Source: Linyphia triangularis
Lineage: Eukaryota > Arthropoda > Arachnida > Araneae > Linyphiidae
Length of the DNA stretch: 64,000 nt
Direction: 5' to 3'
NCBI GenBank assembly: GCA_963978545.1
Contig: OZ021724.1
Span: forward strand, 28,199,933 to 28,263,932
The notes under the pieces were generated by a model that did no database searches, was not told the origin of the DNA, and was given only the letters and a program-made list of their open reading frames with translations. The translations under genes were made by a program, and so were the position numbers. Positions 37,485 to 49,357 of this stretch are shown here, in pieces (position 1 is the first letter of the stretch; every line of letters begins with the position of its first letter).

Positions 37485-37770
37485 ATGCATAGGTGTACCT
37501 TAAATGTTTACCTTAAAAAATCATAATTTTAGCTTAAGAAGTTTTGGAGAAAAATGTACCTAAAGAAGAAAAAAATGTATTTTGAGAAAATGTGATTTAA
37601 AGTTACTTCAGTAGACGGGTAAGTGAGAAGTGCGTTTACTTAAAAAATATATATATTAAAAATACTTTTAAATAAGATATTGTAACAAATAAGGTATCAT
37701 TTTGAAGAGAAGAATTTAACTTTTAATAAAAAATAATAAACTCAAAATTGATATTTGGAAAATTTTTAAG
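37485..37770 (-). mobile_element. Fragment of the TTAA-flanked inverted-repeat element family
   Basis: On the minus strand, TTTTGAGTTTATTATT, AATTCTTCTCTTCAAAATGATACCTTATTTGT and AAAAGTATTTTTAAT follow each other as in the left arm of the element at 53539-54339. Only one arm is visible and no matching right arm or target duplication was found. Confidence 0.55.
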
Positions 37771-37978
37771 GTGCCGGACACGCTTATCAGATGTATATAA
37801 GTAAATAAGAACAACTCATAATAAGGATCATTCCCTATTCTCTCTATGTTACAAGATTCTCACTCAGTGCATTTATAAACTACTTTACATAAAATCTTGA
37901 AATGTTCTGAGTAGGTGCGAAAATTATCACCTAATAAAATTACATAAATTAAAAACTCGAAAATTGCGTCTACTATAT

Positions 37979-38704
37979 TGTTACGAATTTTTATATATTA
38001 GTAAATATTTCGTAGTGTTAATTTTGTAAATGGGAAGATTTATGTACATTTTGCATAAGGCAGTGCAATAGTTCGTCTTAAGTTGGCTTCCCTGTAATAT
38101 GGGTCTTAATGCTTGATAACGAGTTTTACATAGGTAACCCTGGGAATAGAGTTTTACAAGAAGCAGGGCATTTAATATTATGGTAATGGCAATCTCGCCA
38201 AAGCGAAGTTGGCGACGGTTTTGGCGACTAATTTTTGTCGCCAAACTTGGCGATAATTTGGCGACATTTTCGGTCCCCATGTACATGTATAGGACTTTTC
38301 GACTACGATTTGGAAAGTTCTCCAAATATCTATCTCTAGAAGATTCACGAAGTATTGACTCCTATATAAGACCGGCCGTGAGTAGAGTTGGTTGGTTGGT
38401 TAGTCAGTTAGTTGACTGAGTGAGGTTAGTGAGTGAGTTGACTGGAATTACTGAGTTGAGATACTGAGTCTCAGTGAGCATTCAGAGTAGTTCTAAACCG
38501 AACTTGTCTTTTGCGGTGATTTAGCAGTTGTGTGTCAAGTTTAACCACTGTTTGTGCTCTATTGTTGTGTATAGAGAGGTTTTGAGTCTACTAGAATGAG
38601 AAGTTCTGGAGTTGTAAAGGAATCTGTGAAAAGTTATATTGGAATAAATTTCTGCAAGTTTGATCTGCTTTGGCTTCAAATCTTTCGAATCCGTCCACGC
38701 AACA
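37979..38704 (+). mobile_element. Solo LTR, forward orientation, copy 2
   Basis: The 726-bp block starts TGTTACGAATTTT and ends CGCAACA. The 4-base duplication ATAT flanks it (37975-37978 and 38705-38708). TATATAAG at 38363-38370 and AATAAA at 38643-38648 mark the promoter and polyadenylation signals. It aligns with the reverse copy at 5809-6455. It is longer mainly because of extra GGCGA-type repeats (38195-38272) and extra GTTGGTT/AGTGAGT-type repeats after the TATA box. There is no internal retrotransposon sequence. A 114-codon minus-strand frame and a 66-codon plus-strand frame lie within the LTR and are unlikely to be genes. Confidence 0.87.
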
Positions 38705-38951
38705 ATATTTTATTTTTTATTTGCCATCCCTACGTCAATGTCTATGAAGTGGCTCCCCATGCCATGGTCCTTAACCTTTATAATTTTCATTTATAATGGA
38801 TGCTATTTTCGAGTTTTTAATTTATATAATTTCATTAAGTGATAATTTTTGTACCTTCTCACCAAATTTCAAGGTTTTAATCGAAGTAGTTTCTAAATGA
38901 ACTAGGTGAGAAGATTATATGTAACAAAGCGAGTGTTGGGAATGGCCTTTA

Positions 38952-39187
38952 CTATACTAAACTCCAACTTAACTTGACATCACTAGGCGATAGATCTTCA
39001 CCATGCTCATGGGCAGTTAATCCATTTTAGCGGAGTGAAGGCATAATTCTCGCCAAGCCTTTTGTTCTTTACAGGGCTGTGGTTTGGCGAGCATTATACT
39101 TTCACCCCGCCAAAATGGATAAATTGCCTATGAGCACATGGCGATCTACCGTCTAGTGATGTCAAGTTAAGTTGAAGTTTAGTATAG
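38952..39187. mobile_element. MITE with ~100-bp inverted arms
   Basis: The left arm runs CTATACTAAACTCCAACTTA...GACATCACTAG...GATCTTCACCATG...TTTTAGCGG...CTCGCCAA. The right arm is its reverse complement with about 15 percent mismatches, ending GTTTAGTATAG. The loop is about 30-40 bases near 39060-39085. No clear target duplication is readable, so the superfamily is open. There is no coding sequence. Confidence 0.75.
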
Positions 39188-39394
39188 GAGTTAATGAAAT
39201 ATAAAAAAATGAAATATAAATGGCATATGATTGTTATCTGATTCTGATATACGGCAAAAATTCATGGGCATAAAATGTTCTTTTAGTGAGACCAATTTGT
39301 TTGAGTTAGAAATTAAGAACTTTTATTCATACTTCTGAGAACACTTCAATGGAAACTTGAAACCATTAATATTTTATTCTAGAATTTTCTGGTA

Positions 39395-39930
39395 CATGGG
39401 CTCCCCCAGGAATATTTGCAAGGGGGTGCAAGAACTAGATGTTTATTAAAATCATTATTTTTTTTAGAAGTATTATTTAATAATTATGCATTATAAATTA
39501 TACACTTTGAGAATAGTTAAAATTCGCGGTGTATATTTTTGAAAGCGCAATCCTGTTAAAGAGAAAAATATACAAAATAGTAAAAATATTAAAATATATA
39601 TTTTTAACAATTTTTTTTATCAAACAACTAGATCTCACGGCATTCAACAGTGTTTAGCCTCTAATAATCATAGACAACAAGCGCCATAAAGTCTTCACGC
39701 AAGTAGCTATAAAAAATGATACAGGAAAGATACTAACGACTAAAATTAATAGGAAGAAGAAGAAAACAAAAAAAGAAAAAGGAAAAAAGAAAAAAATGCT
39801 CATAAAAGTATAAACGCATATGTGCTTTTTTTTATTTTGGAGTTTACATCTTTTCCCTCATTTTTTTTTTTTAAATTTTCAAGAGCCGGGGGGGGGGGGG
39901 TGCAATTGCACCCTCCTGGGGGAGCCCATG
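39395..39930. mobile_element. hAT-type MITE with 8-bp TSD
   Basis: The 536-bp unit starts CATGGGCTCCCCCAGG and ends with its exact complement, CCTGGGGGAGCCCATG. It is flanked by a perfect 8-base duplication TTCTGGTA (39387-39394 and 39931-39938). Subterminal GGGGGTGCA/TGCACCC repeats are also inverted. A G-run of about 13 lies at 39888-39900. The interior is AT-rich with no transposase. The 8-bp duplication assigns it to hAT; it is a different family from the MITE at 11473. Confidence 0.92.
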
Positions 39931-40364
39931 TTCTGGTACTATAACTCTCTATGCATAAGACAGGTCATCGGACATTAACGAAGATATTCTAGAAAACGAA
40001 TGTTTCTAAATCGTTTCATACGCATTCCAATTCGATACACTTCAAACCATGTTTCACTGTGCAAAATATTTCATTCAAATCAATACAACGACTCTCCAGA
40101 AATCCGAGATATAAAAACGTGACACTTACATAATCTACTTTCTGAAAGTCTATTAACATAAAAATAAAAAATAAAAACCCTTTTAAAAAAAAATCTCGAA
40201 TGTTTAAAAGCGAATTTAATGTATCCTCTTCTTTATTTTCTCATTAACGAGTCAAAACCTAGAAAGTAAAAAAAAATACCATTTTGTGATTATACGTCTG
40301 TAAAAAGACGCCTAAACAAAACAAAGATATTAAAAGTCGCCAAGTTTCGTTTAATGTTAATTAC

Positions 40365-40500
40365 ACACCTTTCTGAGTCGCGCGAAACGAAAACAGTCGC
40401 AGCCTACCATTTTGCTAGTTGGTTGCTTAGCAACCCAGTGTGACGTCGAGGAATTACAAGTCCATTCATCATGGTTGAAAGCCTCCCAATGACGGAAATT
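40365..40500. promoter_or_regulatory. GC-richer patch with an RFX X-box-like palindrome
   Basis: A perfect palindrome GGTTGCTTAGCAACC (40421-40435) resembles the RFX X-box (two GTTGC half-sites with a short spacer). It is followed six bases later by the CRE-like TGACGTCG (40441-40448). CG dinucleotides, rare in this window, cluster here. This is the best candidate for a promoter or enhancer, but no exon can be tied to it, so it remains a guess. Confidence 0.3.
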
Positions 40501-40575
40501 TGGAAACACGTTATTTTAGGAAGTTACTATTTACTCTTGTCTGGAAACAAGGCGTATACGGCGACGAATTTCGTA

Positions 40576-40880
40576 CTTCATTTAATTACAGTTAACTATT
40601 GTAGATAAGTTTCCTGAACAGTCACTGATTTATATTTATATATATTTTGAGTTAGTGTGAATTTAAATTGGAAACTCTTTACTTAAACCTTTCTGGACCA
40701 CTTATGAGAAATGGAATCAATCATCATTCTTCATTTAATTACAATTAACTATTATAGATAAGTTTTCTGAACAGACTCTGATTATATTTATTTATATTTT
40801 GATTGAGTGTGAATTTAAATTGGAAACTCTTTTCTTAACCCTTTCTGGACCAATTATGAGAAATGGAATCCTTCAACAAT
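40576..40880. repeat. Tandem duplication, ~153-bp unit, two copies
   Basis: Units start at about 40576 and 40729 with CTTCATTTAATTACA. They share AACTATT(G/A)TAGATAAGTTT, GTGTGAATTTAAATTGGAAA and TTTCTGGACCA.TTATGAGAAA before ending near 40880. They are roughly 90 percent alike. It is noncoding. Confidence 0.85.
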
Positions 40881-41095
40881 CGAGCTTGTCTTTCATTTTT
40901 CTATCTAGTCTTCATTAAACTGCAAATATGTTTTGATAACAATATTTAGAAAAAATTTGCAGTGTATTTTTTATAAATGAAGATGTCATAATATGATTTA
41001 ATTATCAAACAAGAAGTTAATAAGATTGATCAATTATTGGCCAATCCTACGTCTGACTCGAACCCAAGGCATACATTTTAAAATACACTCTTTGT

Positions 41096-41815
41096 CTTTC
41101 ATTTACCTGTATGTTAACATAAGGTAATGAAACTATTGGATTCAGTAAAAAAAACCTTTTTTTTCTTCTTCTTCACGTTTTGTAATGTGCGGAGTTCAAA
41201 AAAGTGGTCTAGAAAAAAAGTATGCGTGTCTGTCTGAGGTCAGCATAGCTCCCGAACGGATTGACGTACGATGTTCAACTTTAGTATGCAAGTTCGTAGT
41301 GGCCATTTAGAGTTTTGGTCAAAATTGCTCCTGCGCATAAGGATAGTTGTCATCGAAAATTTATGCTTTTCAATAATTATCAAAAAACAGTTCCAACGAT
41401 TTTTATCAAAATCGCTGAGGTAATGCCTTTTAAGATCTTTTAAACTTTCCGGTCCCTTAAATTTCCTTAAATGCGATAAAGGAGTACAAAAGTGAAAATA
41501 GAACTCTTTAACACAGAGTTCTCTTCCCTTGAGAATTGCCTATCAACGACTGTTGCTTCTCTGTTACACTTACAAGAAAATATAATGTAATATTTATCGG
41601 AAAACATATAGCCAAATTGGTTTTTTTTTCCCTCCTTTTTTTTACCAGTGTAATAATTATCGCCAGAAATATTGCTAAACTGTAAATTTTTTAAAATAAT
41701 GAAAATATGAAAACGAAAACGATAAATTACATCAAACCTTGAAAAATTTAAATGTAGTGACCAGTATCAAGTATAATTGAAAGTTTTTCGATATCCACAA
41801 CCCTACTAATTGTTC
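41096..41815 (+). repeat. Dispersed repeat family B, copy 2
   Basis: Opens with the palindrome TTACCTGTATGTTAACATAAGGTAA, then AAAGTGGTCTAGAAAAAAAG, GGTCAGCATAGCTCCCGAAC, CTGCGCATAAGGATAG, TGCCTTTTAAGATC and a tail GTATAATTGAAAGTTTTTCG. It has the same order and strand as copies 1 and 3. Shortly after the end is a run of 16 C (41847-41862). Confidence 0.78.
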
Positions 41816-41862
41816 GGTTAAAATAAGAAAAAAACGTAGCAGTGTTCCCCCCCCCCCCCCCC

Positions 41863-43068
41863 TCACGAGTCCACAATCTCTTTGTATTTTTTTTTAAATA
41901 AAATTTACATATCTTTCTTTAGGTAAGTAAACAAAATAATATAAACTAGCTCGCAAAAAATGCTGTTTTATAAGTTTTTCTTTCATTAAGGAAATAAGAA
42001 ACAAATGGAAACAACTAAAAAGAAACTAAAGAACTACAAAACAAAAAGCTTAGGTGAAAAAGCGTCAAGCCAGAGTCAATGAAACATAAGTAGCCATTGA
42101 GGACGTAAGCTGCGCTGGGACAAATGAAATATGGGACTATTATTTTTATGTGTTAAAACAAAACATGCCAAGTCTGCTTATATTTATTCCCGAGGGGAAA
42201 TATTTTGCGTTGGGAGGATATTGTGTTACTTACTTTTATATGTTTTTTGGTCTGAAAGAAGGAATGTAGGTTTGGCATTGTGCCATAAGGATTCCCTTGG
42301 CTGGAGTTTTTAGGTGGTCTAGTAATTGTTTTATGTTTTAAAAATAGAGATTTTTTGCAATTAATATATATATATATATATTTTTTTTAATATTATAGAA
42401 CTCCCCCTCCTTTTTTTACATTTAATAAAATATGAACTTCACTTATGCCTTAGAATTTAATATTAAAACTAGCTGTTTTTAATTAATATCTCTTTCTATT
42501 GTAGTTATATTTAAGTAACTCAAGCTATTTTTTTTTCATTTATATCAACTTTACTTATGCCTTAGATTAGCTTATTATGTACATTGGAACTACATCGACA
42601 TTTTTAATTATATTGGAATGTGATTTATTTTAAATTTTTTTTTTTTTCTACTGAAGTTATTTTTAAATTCTTCCCATTCCAAGCCACTTTAAAAAAAATG
42701 TTTACTAGCCAATAATTATCTTAAATAATAATTATTTAAATAAAATAAATAATTATTCATCACTTTTTTAAGGCAACAGAAACCTTGATTTTAAAAATAA
42801 ACAACTCTAGAAAATGAAAACACGTATTTTAATACAATAAGTGTAATCTATTTAATTGTGAAATTAGTATTAACTTATCTCAAAATAAAAATCAATTATA
42901 AGAAAACCGTTCTATAATGCAGCTCAATGCTAAAAAGTTTGTTTTATTATAGTCAAACTTTTTAAAACCAAAATTTAATTTCGGAAGGCCAGAATAATTT
43001 TATACTCTTTGATAAAATAGTGTATTGATAAATTATTATTCAACTTTAACTGTTTTCATCCTTTAAGT
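41863..43068. other. Noncoding stretch
   Basis: AT-rich with a TA microsatellite near 42364-42380 and T runs. No gene or element end recognised. Confidence 0.6.
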
Positions 43069-43072
43069 TTAA

Positions 43073-43771
43073 GGAGACTTGGTACCCTTAAAACATTTTT
43101 TTTTAATTTAAGCTTTTAAAATTATAATATTTACATATTTTAAAGCATTACTAGTCAGAAAAAAAAAAAAAAAAACCTCTTTACATAGTGTTCTAAATTC
43201 TCAAAGTGATTTAAAATATCATAAAATTTCAAATTCTATATTTTTTTTTCATTTTTCAATATTTTTTCCAAGAAATGCCCTTTCTACTACACTCTAAACT
43301 TTTAGGCATCGGATTTTAAATAAGTGAAATAGTTTTGGAGAAAAACAACAAATACTCTACATATAGGTCAAAAGATCATAAAAAGATATTTAACATTTAA
43401 ATTTGCAAATTTTTTGTTTGTTTACATTTTAGTCAAAAACCCACGCTTTTTTTTGTCGAATAGATCTTTAGAATGACACACAAAAATGTTCAAGTCACTT
43501 CATTTATATTTTCTGGGGTTTTAGTATTTTGAATAAGATGGGAATTAAAAAAAAAAAAGTACGAACTGTTAAAAATGCATTCGAAGCATAGAAGGAGCTA
43601 TTGCAGCTATGCTAAATTCTCCATAAAAATATAATTTTTATGCAATTGCAGTTATCGAATCAGATCAAAATTTTGCTAGAATAAGGAGAAGGTTTCAAGT
43701 ATAAACAGGCAAACAATAGAAAATCTATTTTTTTATTAACTTTTTGTGAAAACAATGGGTACCAAATCCCC
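43073..43771. mobile_element. Inverted-repeat element with TTAA-flanked ends
   Basis: Left terminus GGAGACTTGGTACCC after TTAA (43069-43072); right terminus GGGTACCAAATCCCC before TTAA (43772-43775). The termini are inverted repeats of about 16-20 bases. The same terminal motif GGGGA(G/T)TTGGTAC bounds the element at 53539-54339. TTAA could be the target duplication (piggyBac-like) or contain a TA duplication (Tc1/mariner-like); the two cannot be separated here. The interior has no transposase. Confidence 0.7.
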
Positions 43772-43775
43772 TTAA

Positions 43776-43824
43776 TTTAATTTCAATTAAATATTATTCA
43801 AAAGTTTTGTTAACTAAATGTGCG

Positions 43825-43856
<32 letters not shown>

Positions 43857-46800
43857 ACAGAATTTAAAAAAAAAAAAAAAAAGTACAACTTTTCAATATT
43901 TCCTATCATATAACTCAATAAAAGGAATTTTAAACTTTTTTTTAATAACAAATATACTTTTCTTCAAAAAAAAAAAAAAAAAAAATAATAATAATAATAA
44001 TAATAAATAAACATTTTCCCTACCATATATCCAAAAAGGTACAGCTTTTTGTATTTTTTTCCACATTTCTAAAGGAATTAAAAACTTTTCTGTAATAAGC
44101 ATCATACTTTTTCTTCAAAGAAAAATATCCATATTTCCAACCAAATATTAATAATAATAATAATAATAATCTACAGTTTTTAAATACGTTTTTACATTTC
44201 TAATTCAACCAAGCTCTACCAAAGGAATTTCAAACTTTTTTTTTTTCATAATAAATCTACTTTTCCTTCAAAAGATATATAAATATATACATTTCCCAAT
44301 CAAATATTCCATACACGTCCTGTCTCTCTCATCGTCTTCATCTCTTTCAGACCATGAACACGTAGCTGGATTCTCAATTTGTTCAACTTTAGAAGCAAAA
44401 AGTCGAAACTCATGACGAAAATACCGCTTTTTAATGCTCTTCAAAAGGAATTCTGGCTCACGTGACGTCAACGATGGATTTTTGCAGGTGACTCCATCTC
44501 TCGGGGAGAAAATCAATTATAACATGATCAATGGCGTAAGATTATGGTAACAGCATGGGCACACATCATGGACAAAAGGTAAGAAAGGCAAAAACATACA
44601 TTTTATTGGAAAAATATTTGATGGTCTTTTAACACCAAACCTACCAGTGCACAGTCAAATGGCCGCTGTTGGGACTTTAAACAAAAATTTTAAATTCCAG
44701 GTTTTCATTTTTTTTCCTAAAGGCCGAAAAAATAAATATTTTAAAAATTACTACACAATAATTATTTTGTGTTTTATTGCCAATGCTAAATCCTGTATTA
44801 TTTAACTGGAATTTATAACTGGAAATAAGTATAATGTTTATTTGAAAAGCGGTCATTTAACCGCTATCGGTAAAAATAGGTAGTCTATATAAAATGTCGG
44901 TAGGTTTTGTGTTAATGAAATATAGATATTGTGATAAGTTTTTAACTAACGTAGATTTTTATACAAACAAATAAATAAATTAATAACCATGTACGTGCAT
45001 TTTTTGTTTTGTTTTGTTGTGTTGTTGTTTTGAGGAGATAACATTTACATCAAGAAACAGTTTAGTTATAATGACGTAGACTTAGTCATTGAAATCAAAA
45101 ATACTGAAATGTACATTATCAAATAATTTTTATTAAAGAAACCATTACAGAAACATTATTGCAACATTGCAAAAACACATTATAGAAACCACCCTGAGGA
45201 AAATATGGCGGATAGAAGTTTTTATGGACTGATTTATATGGCTACGATTTTCATTAACTGCCAACCAATAAAATCGTCAAGTTTAAGGAAAGTTTCCCAA
45301 AATAACTAGTTACTGTTACTTTTCTGAAGAGAGTAGCTTTTTAGTTTTTAGTTTATTTTATGTCAAAAGTAACTAGTCATAGTAGTTAAGTTCTTTGAAC
45401 TTAGTCAGTTTAAAGTTCAGAATTAATTATTTTGCGATTCCGAAAATGTAACTGGACAATAGAAGTGATTTCATACATGTACCGTATTTTTCTCATTTGA
45501 AATATCAAAACCTTTAGAATTTAAAATTCAATCGATAAAAAGTGTAGTTATTGAAAAAATAAAATTGAGCAGCAACTTAATATAAATAAACTAATAGTAC
45601 TCGTTGTAAAGTGTTTTCTGATATCGATGCAGTTAACGCAGATATGTTTTATTGATAAATCCTACCAGCATCAAAAAGTAACTTTTTTTCCCCCATTCCG
45701 CATAATTCCACTAGTGTTGTTTTGATCATTCCAAATTTCCCCCATTTAGTCCCAATCATTCAACTACATATTTGTTTCTATGTGAATTTAGAACGAGATA
45801 AGTAGGATACGAACTCTTTCAGAGATATCAATGCACTAATCAAAGAAAACTATATTTTTAAATAATGGATATGGAAATGGAAAAAATACGTATATAAACA
45901 AAAAAAGCTGTTGAAATTTTTTAATTTAATTCAACATGCATAAAAGTGTTGTATGTCAATTAACTCTTGTTAAAAACTTCAAAAGAAATAATTTCTTATC
46001 CATATTTTTTCAGCAAGAAATTGTAACTCAAATCTGTTTAAAGAATATAGTGTAGAAGCTAAAAACGACAAATATATTCTGCTATCATATTTCACTTGCA
46101 TATCTTAAAAAAAAAAAAAAGAGAAAGTCATACCTGAAAAAAGAGAAGTTCTCTTTTCTCAGGTATGATTCAACCATTTGTTTATTTTTTGTTTTAAAAT
46201 ATATGATTCTTATAAAGTGGGGCACGTATGGGCGATAAATAGCATAAATGGGAGCTCCGGTTCTCTTTATTGTTCTCCAATATTGATTTTTTGATTTATA
46301 GTTTAAAACATGTAAACGTTGATGTCAATATTACAGTGCAACGTATATTTTGCTAGCGTGGGTGAAGACTTATTCACTGTAAAATTATGAATATTTCAAA
46401 GAAGGTATAAATAAAAAAAAGAATGTGGTACTTATTTTTCTTTAAGGTTTTTTTCAAGTTCTCTTTTGAATAAAACTGAGGAGATATATTTCCTTTAATT
46501 TGGTTTAACAACCTATTCTGTTCTTTGTTTATTTAATTTGTTTTACATAATTTTTTTCCTTTTCACTATTATACAACACTGTAAATTCCCCAAACTTTGA
46601 TCTTATGACACAAAATGGTCAAATTCTACATAAACTAATTTAATTGGTTTAAGTACTTAATTAATATCTTTGAAATTGCTCACGGATAAAAACTATTACT
46701 AAGAAATACATTTTAAACTCCAAAATAGTTCAAAGATATTTGGTTAAATAAATACATTCTGAAAAAATATATGGCTATTTCCCGATTTCATATTTTTTAA

Positions 46801-46925
46801 CACGCTTTTATTAGTTTCACCTGTGAGCTTGTAACCGACTCTTTTGGGCTCGATTTTGCCCTACTTAGAGTGATCTGATTTGATTCAAACTTTGCACACT
46901 TGTCAAAGACCGATGAAAATACAAT
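43776..46925. other. Noncoding stretch, microsatellites, one E-box/CRE overlap
   Basis: Long A runs (43826-43854 and 43865-43882) and (AAT)n tracts (about 43982-44006 and 44148-44170). At 44459-44470 CACGTGACGTCA overlaps an E-box and a perfect CRE octamer, inside a GC-richer patch (44310-44520) where an 82-codon minus-strand frame is open but unrecognised. A 20-base hairpin lies at 46128-46168. No gene is called. Confidence 0.5.
46128..46168. repeat. Short near-perfect hairpin
   Basis: Twenty-base arms (46128-46147 and 46149-46168) with a single mismatch and one central base can form a tight hairpin. A run of A precedes it. No terminator role is expected in a eukaryote; it may be a MITE relic. 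Confidence 0.7.
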
Positions 46926-46928
46926 AAT

Positions 46929-47100
46929 TCAATAAGTTTGTCGCTTTATCACAAGGATTAGCTCGTGTTGCCCTTGCGCCGTTAAATTCCAACCAACCAA
47001 CCAACCTTCTTCGGAATCGAACCCTGGTGTGCCGTTACCCGTTACAATCCCAGTAATCACAGAACCTATCATCGACAATTGATAAGTCAGACATTTTGAA
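46929..47100 (-). repeat. tRNA-derived SINE, minus strand
   Basis: The complement carries a perfect Pol III B box GGTTCGATTCC (47013-47023) followed by a body with GGTTGGTTGG, AATTTAACGGCGCAAGGGCA and ACACGAGCTAAT. A clear A box could not be fixed. The tail shares TCGTGTTGC and CAACCAACC with the SINE near 15.8 kb. An 88-codon minus-strand frame crosses it and is not a gene. Confidence 0.55.
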
Positions 47101-47399
47101 AGATTTGTCGTGGGAACGATGGTTATACAAAGCGTATCAGGATCTTCAGGATTAGTGATTTTTCGTTTCAGAGATACGGTAGTGTTTTGTGCCAAGTAAT
47201 AAGGCGTGTACTAAGGCGTGTACTAAGGCATACACATGGCTTAAATTTGCGACAAGCATGTGACTATTGGCAGGAACAACTGGAGAGTTTTGAACACTTA
47301 ACTAAAAAAATTAACTAAAAAAAAATTATAGTTTACAAAAAAAATAATTAATAGTTTAAAAAACACGCTTTAATAGAAAACCAAACTAAAAAGTAGAAA

Positions 47400-47752
47400 A
47401 TAATTAATAGTTTAAAAAACTAAAAAACACGCTTTAATAGAAAAGTAGAAAATAATTTTAAATAAGTTTGAAATAAGAATAGAGTGATTAACAAGAAATA
47501 TTTATTTTATCGTAAAAAAGCGTGGGGTGCTTGATGTCAATTGTTGCAAATATTTAATGACAGATATTGGTAAAAGTAGAGCCATTATGAAAATATCTTA
47601 AAAAGCACTCCTCACTTTCTTACGATAAAATAAATATTTCTTGTTAATCACTCTATTTTTATTTCAAACTTATTTAAAATTATTTTCTGCTTTTTAGTTC
47701 ACTTTTCTATTAAAGCGTGTTTTTTAGTTTTTTAAACTATTAATTATTCTTA
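47400..47752. mobile_element. Fold-back element with ~120-bp inverted arms
   Basis: The left arm (about 47400-47522) and right arm (about 47618-47752) are near-perfect inverted copies. They share CACGCTTTAATAGAAAAG, AAATAAGTTTGAAATAA and GAGTGATTAACAAGAAATAT. The loop is about 95 bases. Part of the left arm is duplicated again just upstream (47330-47390). No coding sequence or clear target duplication is visible. Confidence 0.8.
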
Positions 47753-47759
47753 TTTTTAA

Positions 47760-49357
47760 CTGACTGCATGGAAAATTGCGATTGCTTTGACACAGCATAA
47801 AATATTTGAAGCTGATGTACAAAAAAGCAAAGTCGAAGTAAACAATTAATAATGCTTATAAATAGGATTATTGTATATTTTTCATTTATGAAGAAACAGG
47901 AAGGAATCCATTCACTTTCAGTCTGGTAATCAAACTGCATTGGGAAAATTAGTTTTCTTTTTCTTCATTCAAACTAAACCGATATTCCTAATTAATTATA
48001 TTTTAGAATTGGTAGCGTACTTCTGAAATGTACCCTTATTATTCTTAAGATTTGAATAAGCTCGGAAATAATTAAAACCAAATCATTTTTAAATTAATTT
48101 ATTGAATTACCTGTCAAATTAAATTTAAAATTTACCATACAATGCTTTTTTTTACAAATGCAGGATAATATTACTAAAAGATGATCACATTTTCAAAATG
48201 TATGTATTTTCAATGCGTTTTTTCCAAAAAATATGGCACCCTTCATTTTGTGTTTTTTAAAATAAATTTCGCCTCTAAACAGTTTCTTTTTATAACTTTT
48301 TAATTGGTTTTTTATTTATTACTTATTGAGAGGTAAGCTCAATCAAACTTTTTTTGACACTTTACAAAGGTTTGCAATAATAACGAATTATCTTTTTCCA
48401 AAACTAAAAATATGTGGTTAAATAAAAAAAAAAATTAAGTTGTTATGCAAACCTCTTTTATCAGAAGTATCCTGAAAAAAAAAATCTTTATATAGGTTAC
48501 CAACGATGTATGGAATTCCGGCATTTTATAGAATACCTAGGCATTGTATAGAACTCCGGGTGTTTTTCTGGTAAAGCATGAAATTTGAAAATTAGTACAT
48601 ACTTTCTCTAACACATTATATGTAGAATAGCTAGGAATTCTATACAATAAAAAAATTCATTTATGCAAAGTATTTAAAAAAGGTAATGATAGAACTATTA
48701 TTTAAAAGTCTTGCATTAACTCAAAAATTCAAATATTAAATTGAAGAAAAAAAGAAAAAAAAGAAATAAAAATATCTATTAAAAAACTTATAATCAAAAT
48801 ACGTAAAGAAAAATTAAGTTGTACAAAACAAAATATATACTTTTCTTATCAAAGAAAACAAAATCTTCATATAAAAACAAGAAATTAAAATAATTTATTT
48901 GTTGTACATGGAAGGCTTGAAACTTGCTTTACCACATGATATTCGAAACGAATCGGAGATGTATTTCGTAGTTTCCCGGTTTGCCATTTGGCATTATATA
49001 GAATACCTAGGAAATGTGTGGAATATTAATCGTTTCATACTTTAGCGGCTTTCACACATCTCCAGTAACGTATACAACTTAGTTGCATTCTACATTAGAT
49101 TTATTCCGTGTCCATTTTAAATTTCTCCTCTTATAATATAATTTACCACTTACAAATTATACCCATCGTGTTAGCTTATAAATCTTTTGTTTTTGACCTA
49201 TACACCAATTCTGCAAAATTTCCGTGTTTTAGACGAGGGAAATCAGCGATGAGTGAATGAGTCCTTTTAGATTTAAAACTCTCACACTATTCAAACAAAC
49301 ATTAAAAACAACATGCTACACTATCCGTTGTAATAATGCGATTTTGATGTGTTGCAG
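47760..49357. other. Upstream flank or intron of the EPAC gene
   Basis: Noncoding and AT-rich. A TATAGAATACCTAGG string occurs twice (near 48527 and 48998). I looked here for the preceding EPAC exon, expected to end in a codon for Arg split after two bases, and did not find it. The polypyrimidine tract before the 49356-49357 acceptor is weak. Confidence 0.5.

Noticed and set aside
37981..38325. A 114-codon minus-strand frame.
   Set aside because: It lies entirely inside the solo LTR on the strand opposite to its promoter.
43807..44010. Lysine- and asparagine-rich frame.
   Set aside because: It is a translation of poly-A and (AAT)n tracts.
46929..47195. An 88-codon minus-strand frame.
   Set aside because: It overlaps a tRNA-derived SINE with a perfect B box.
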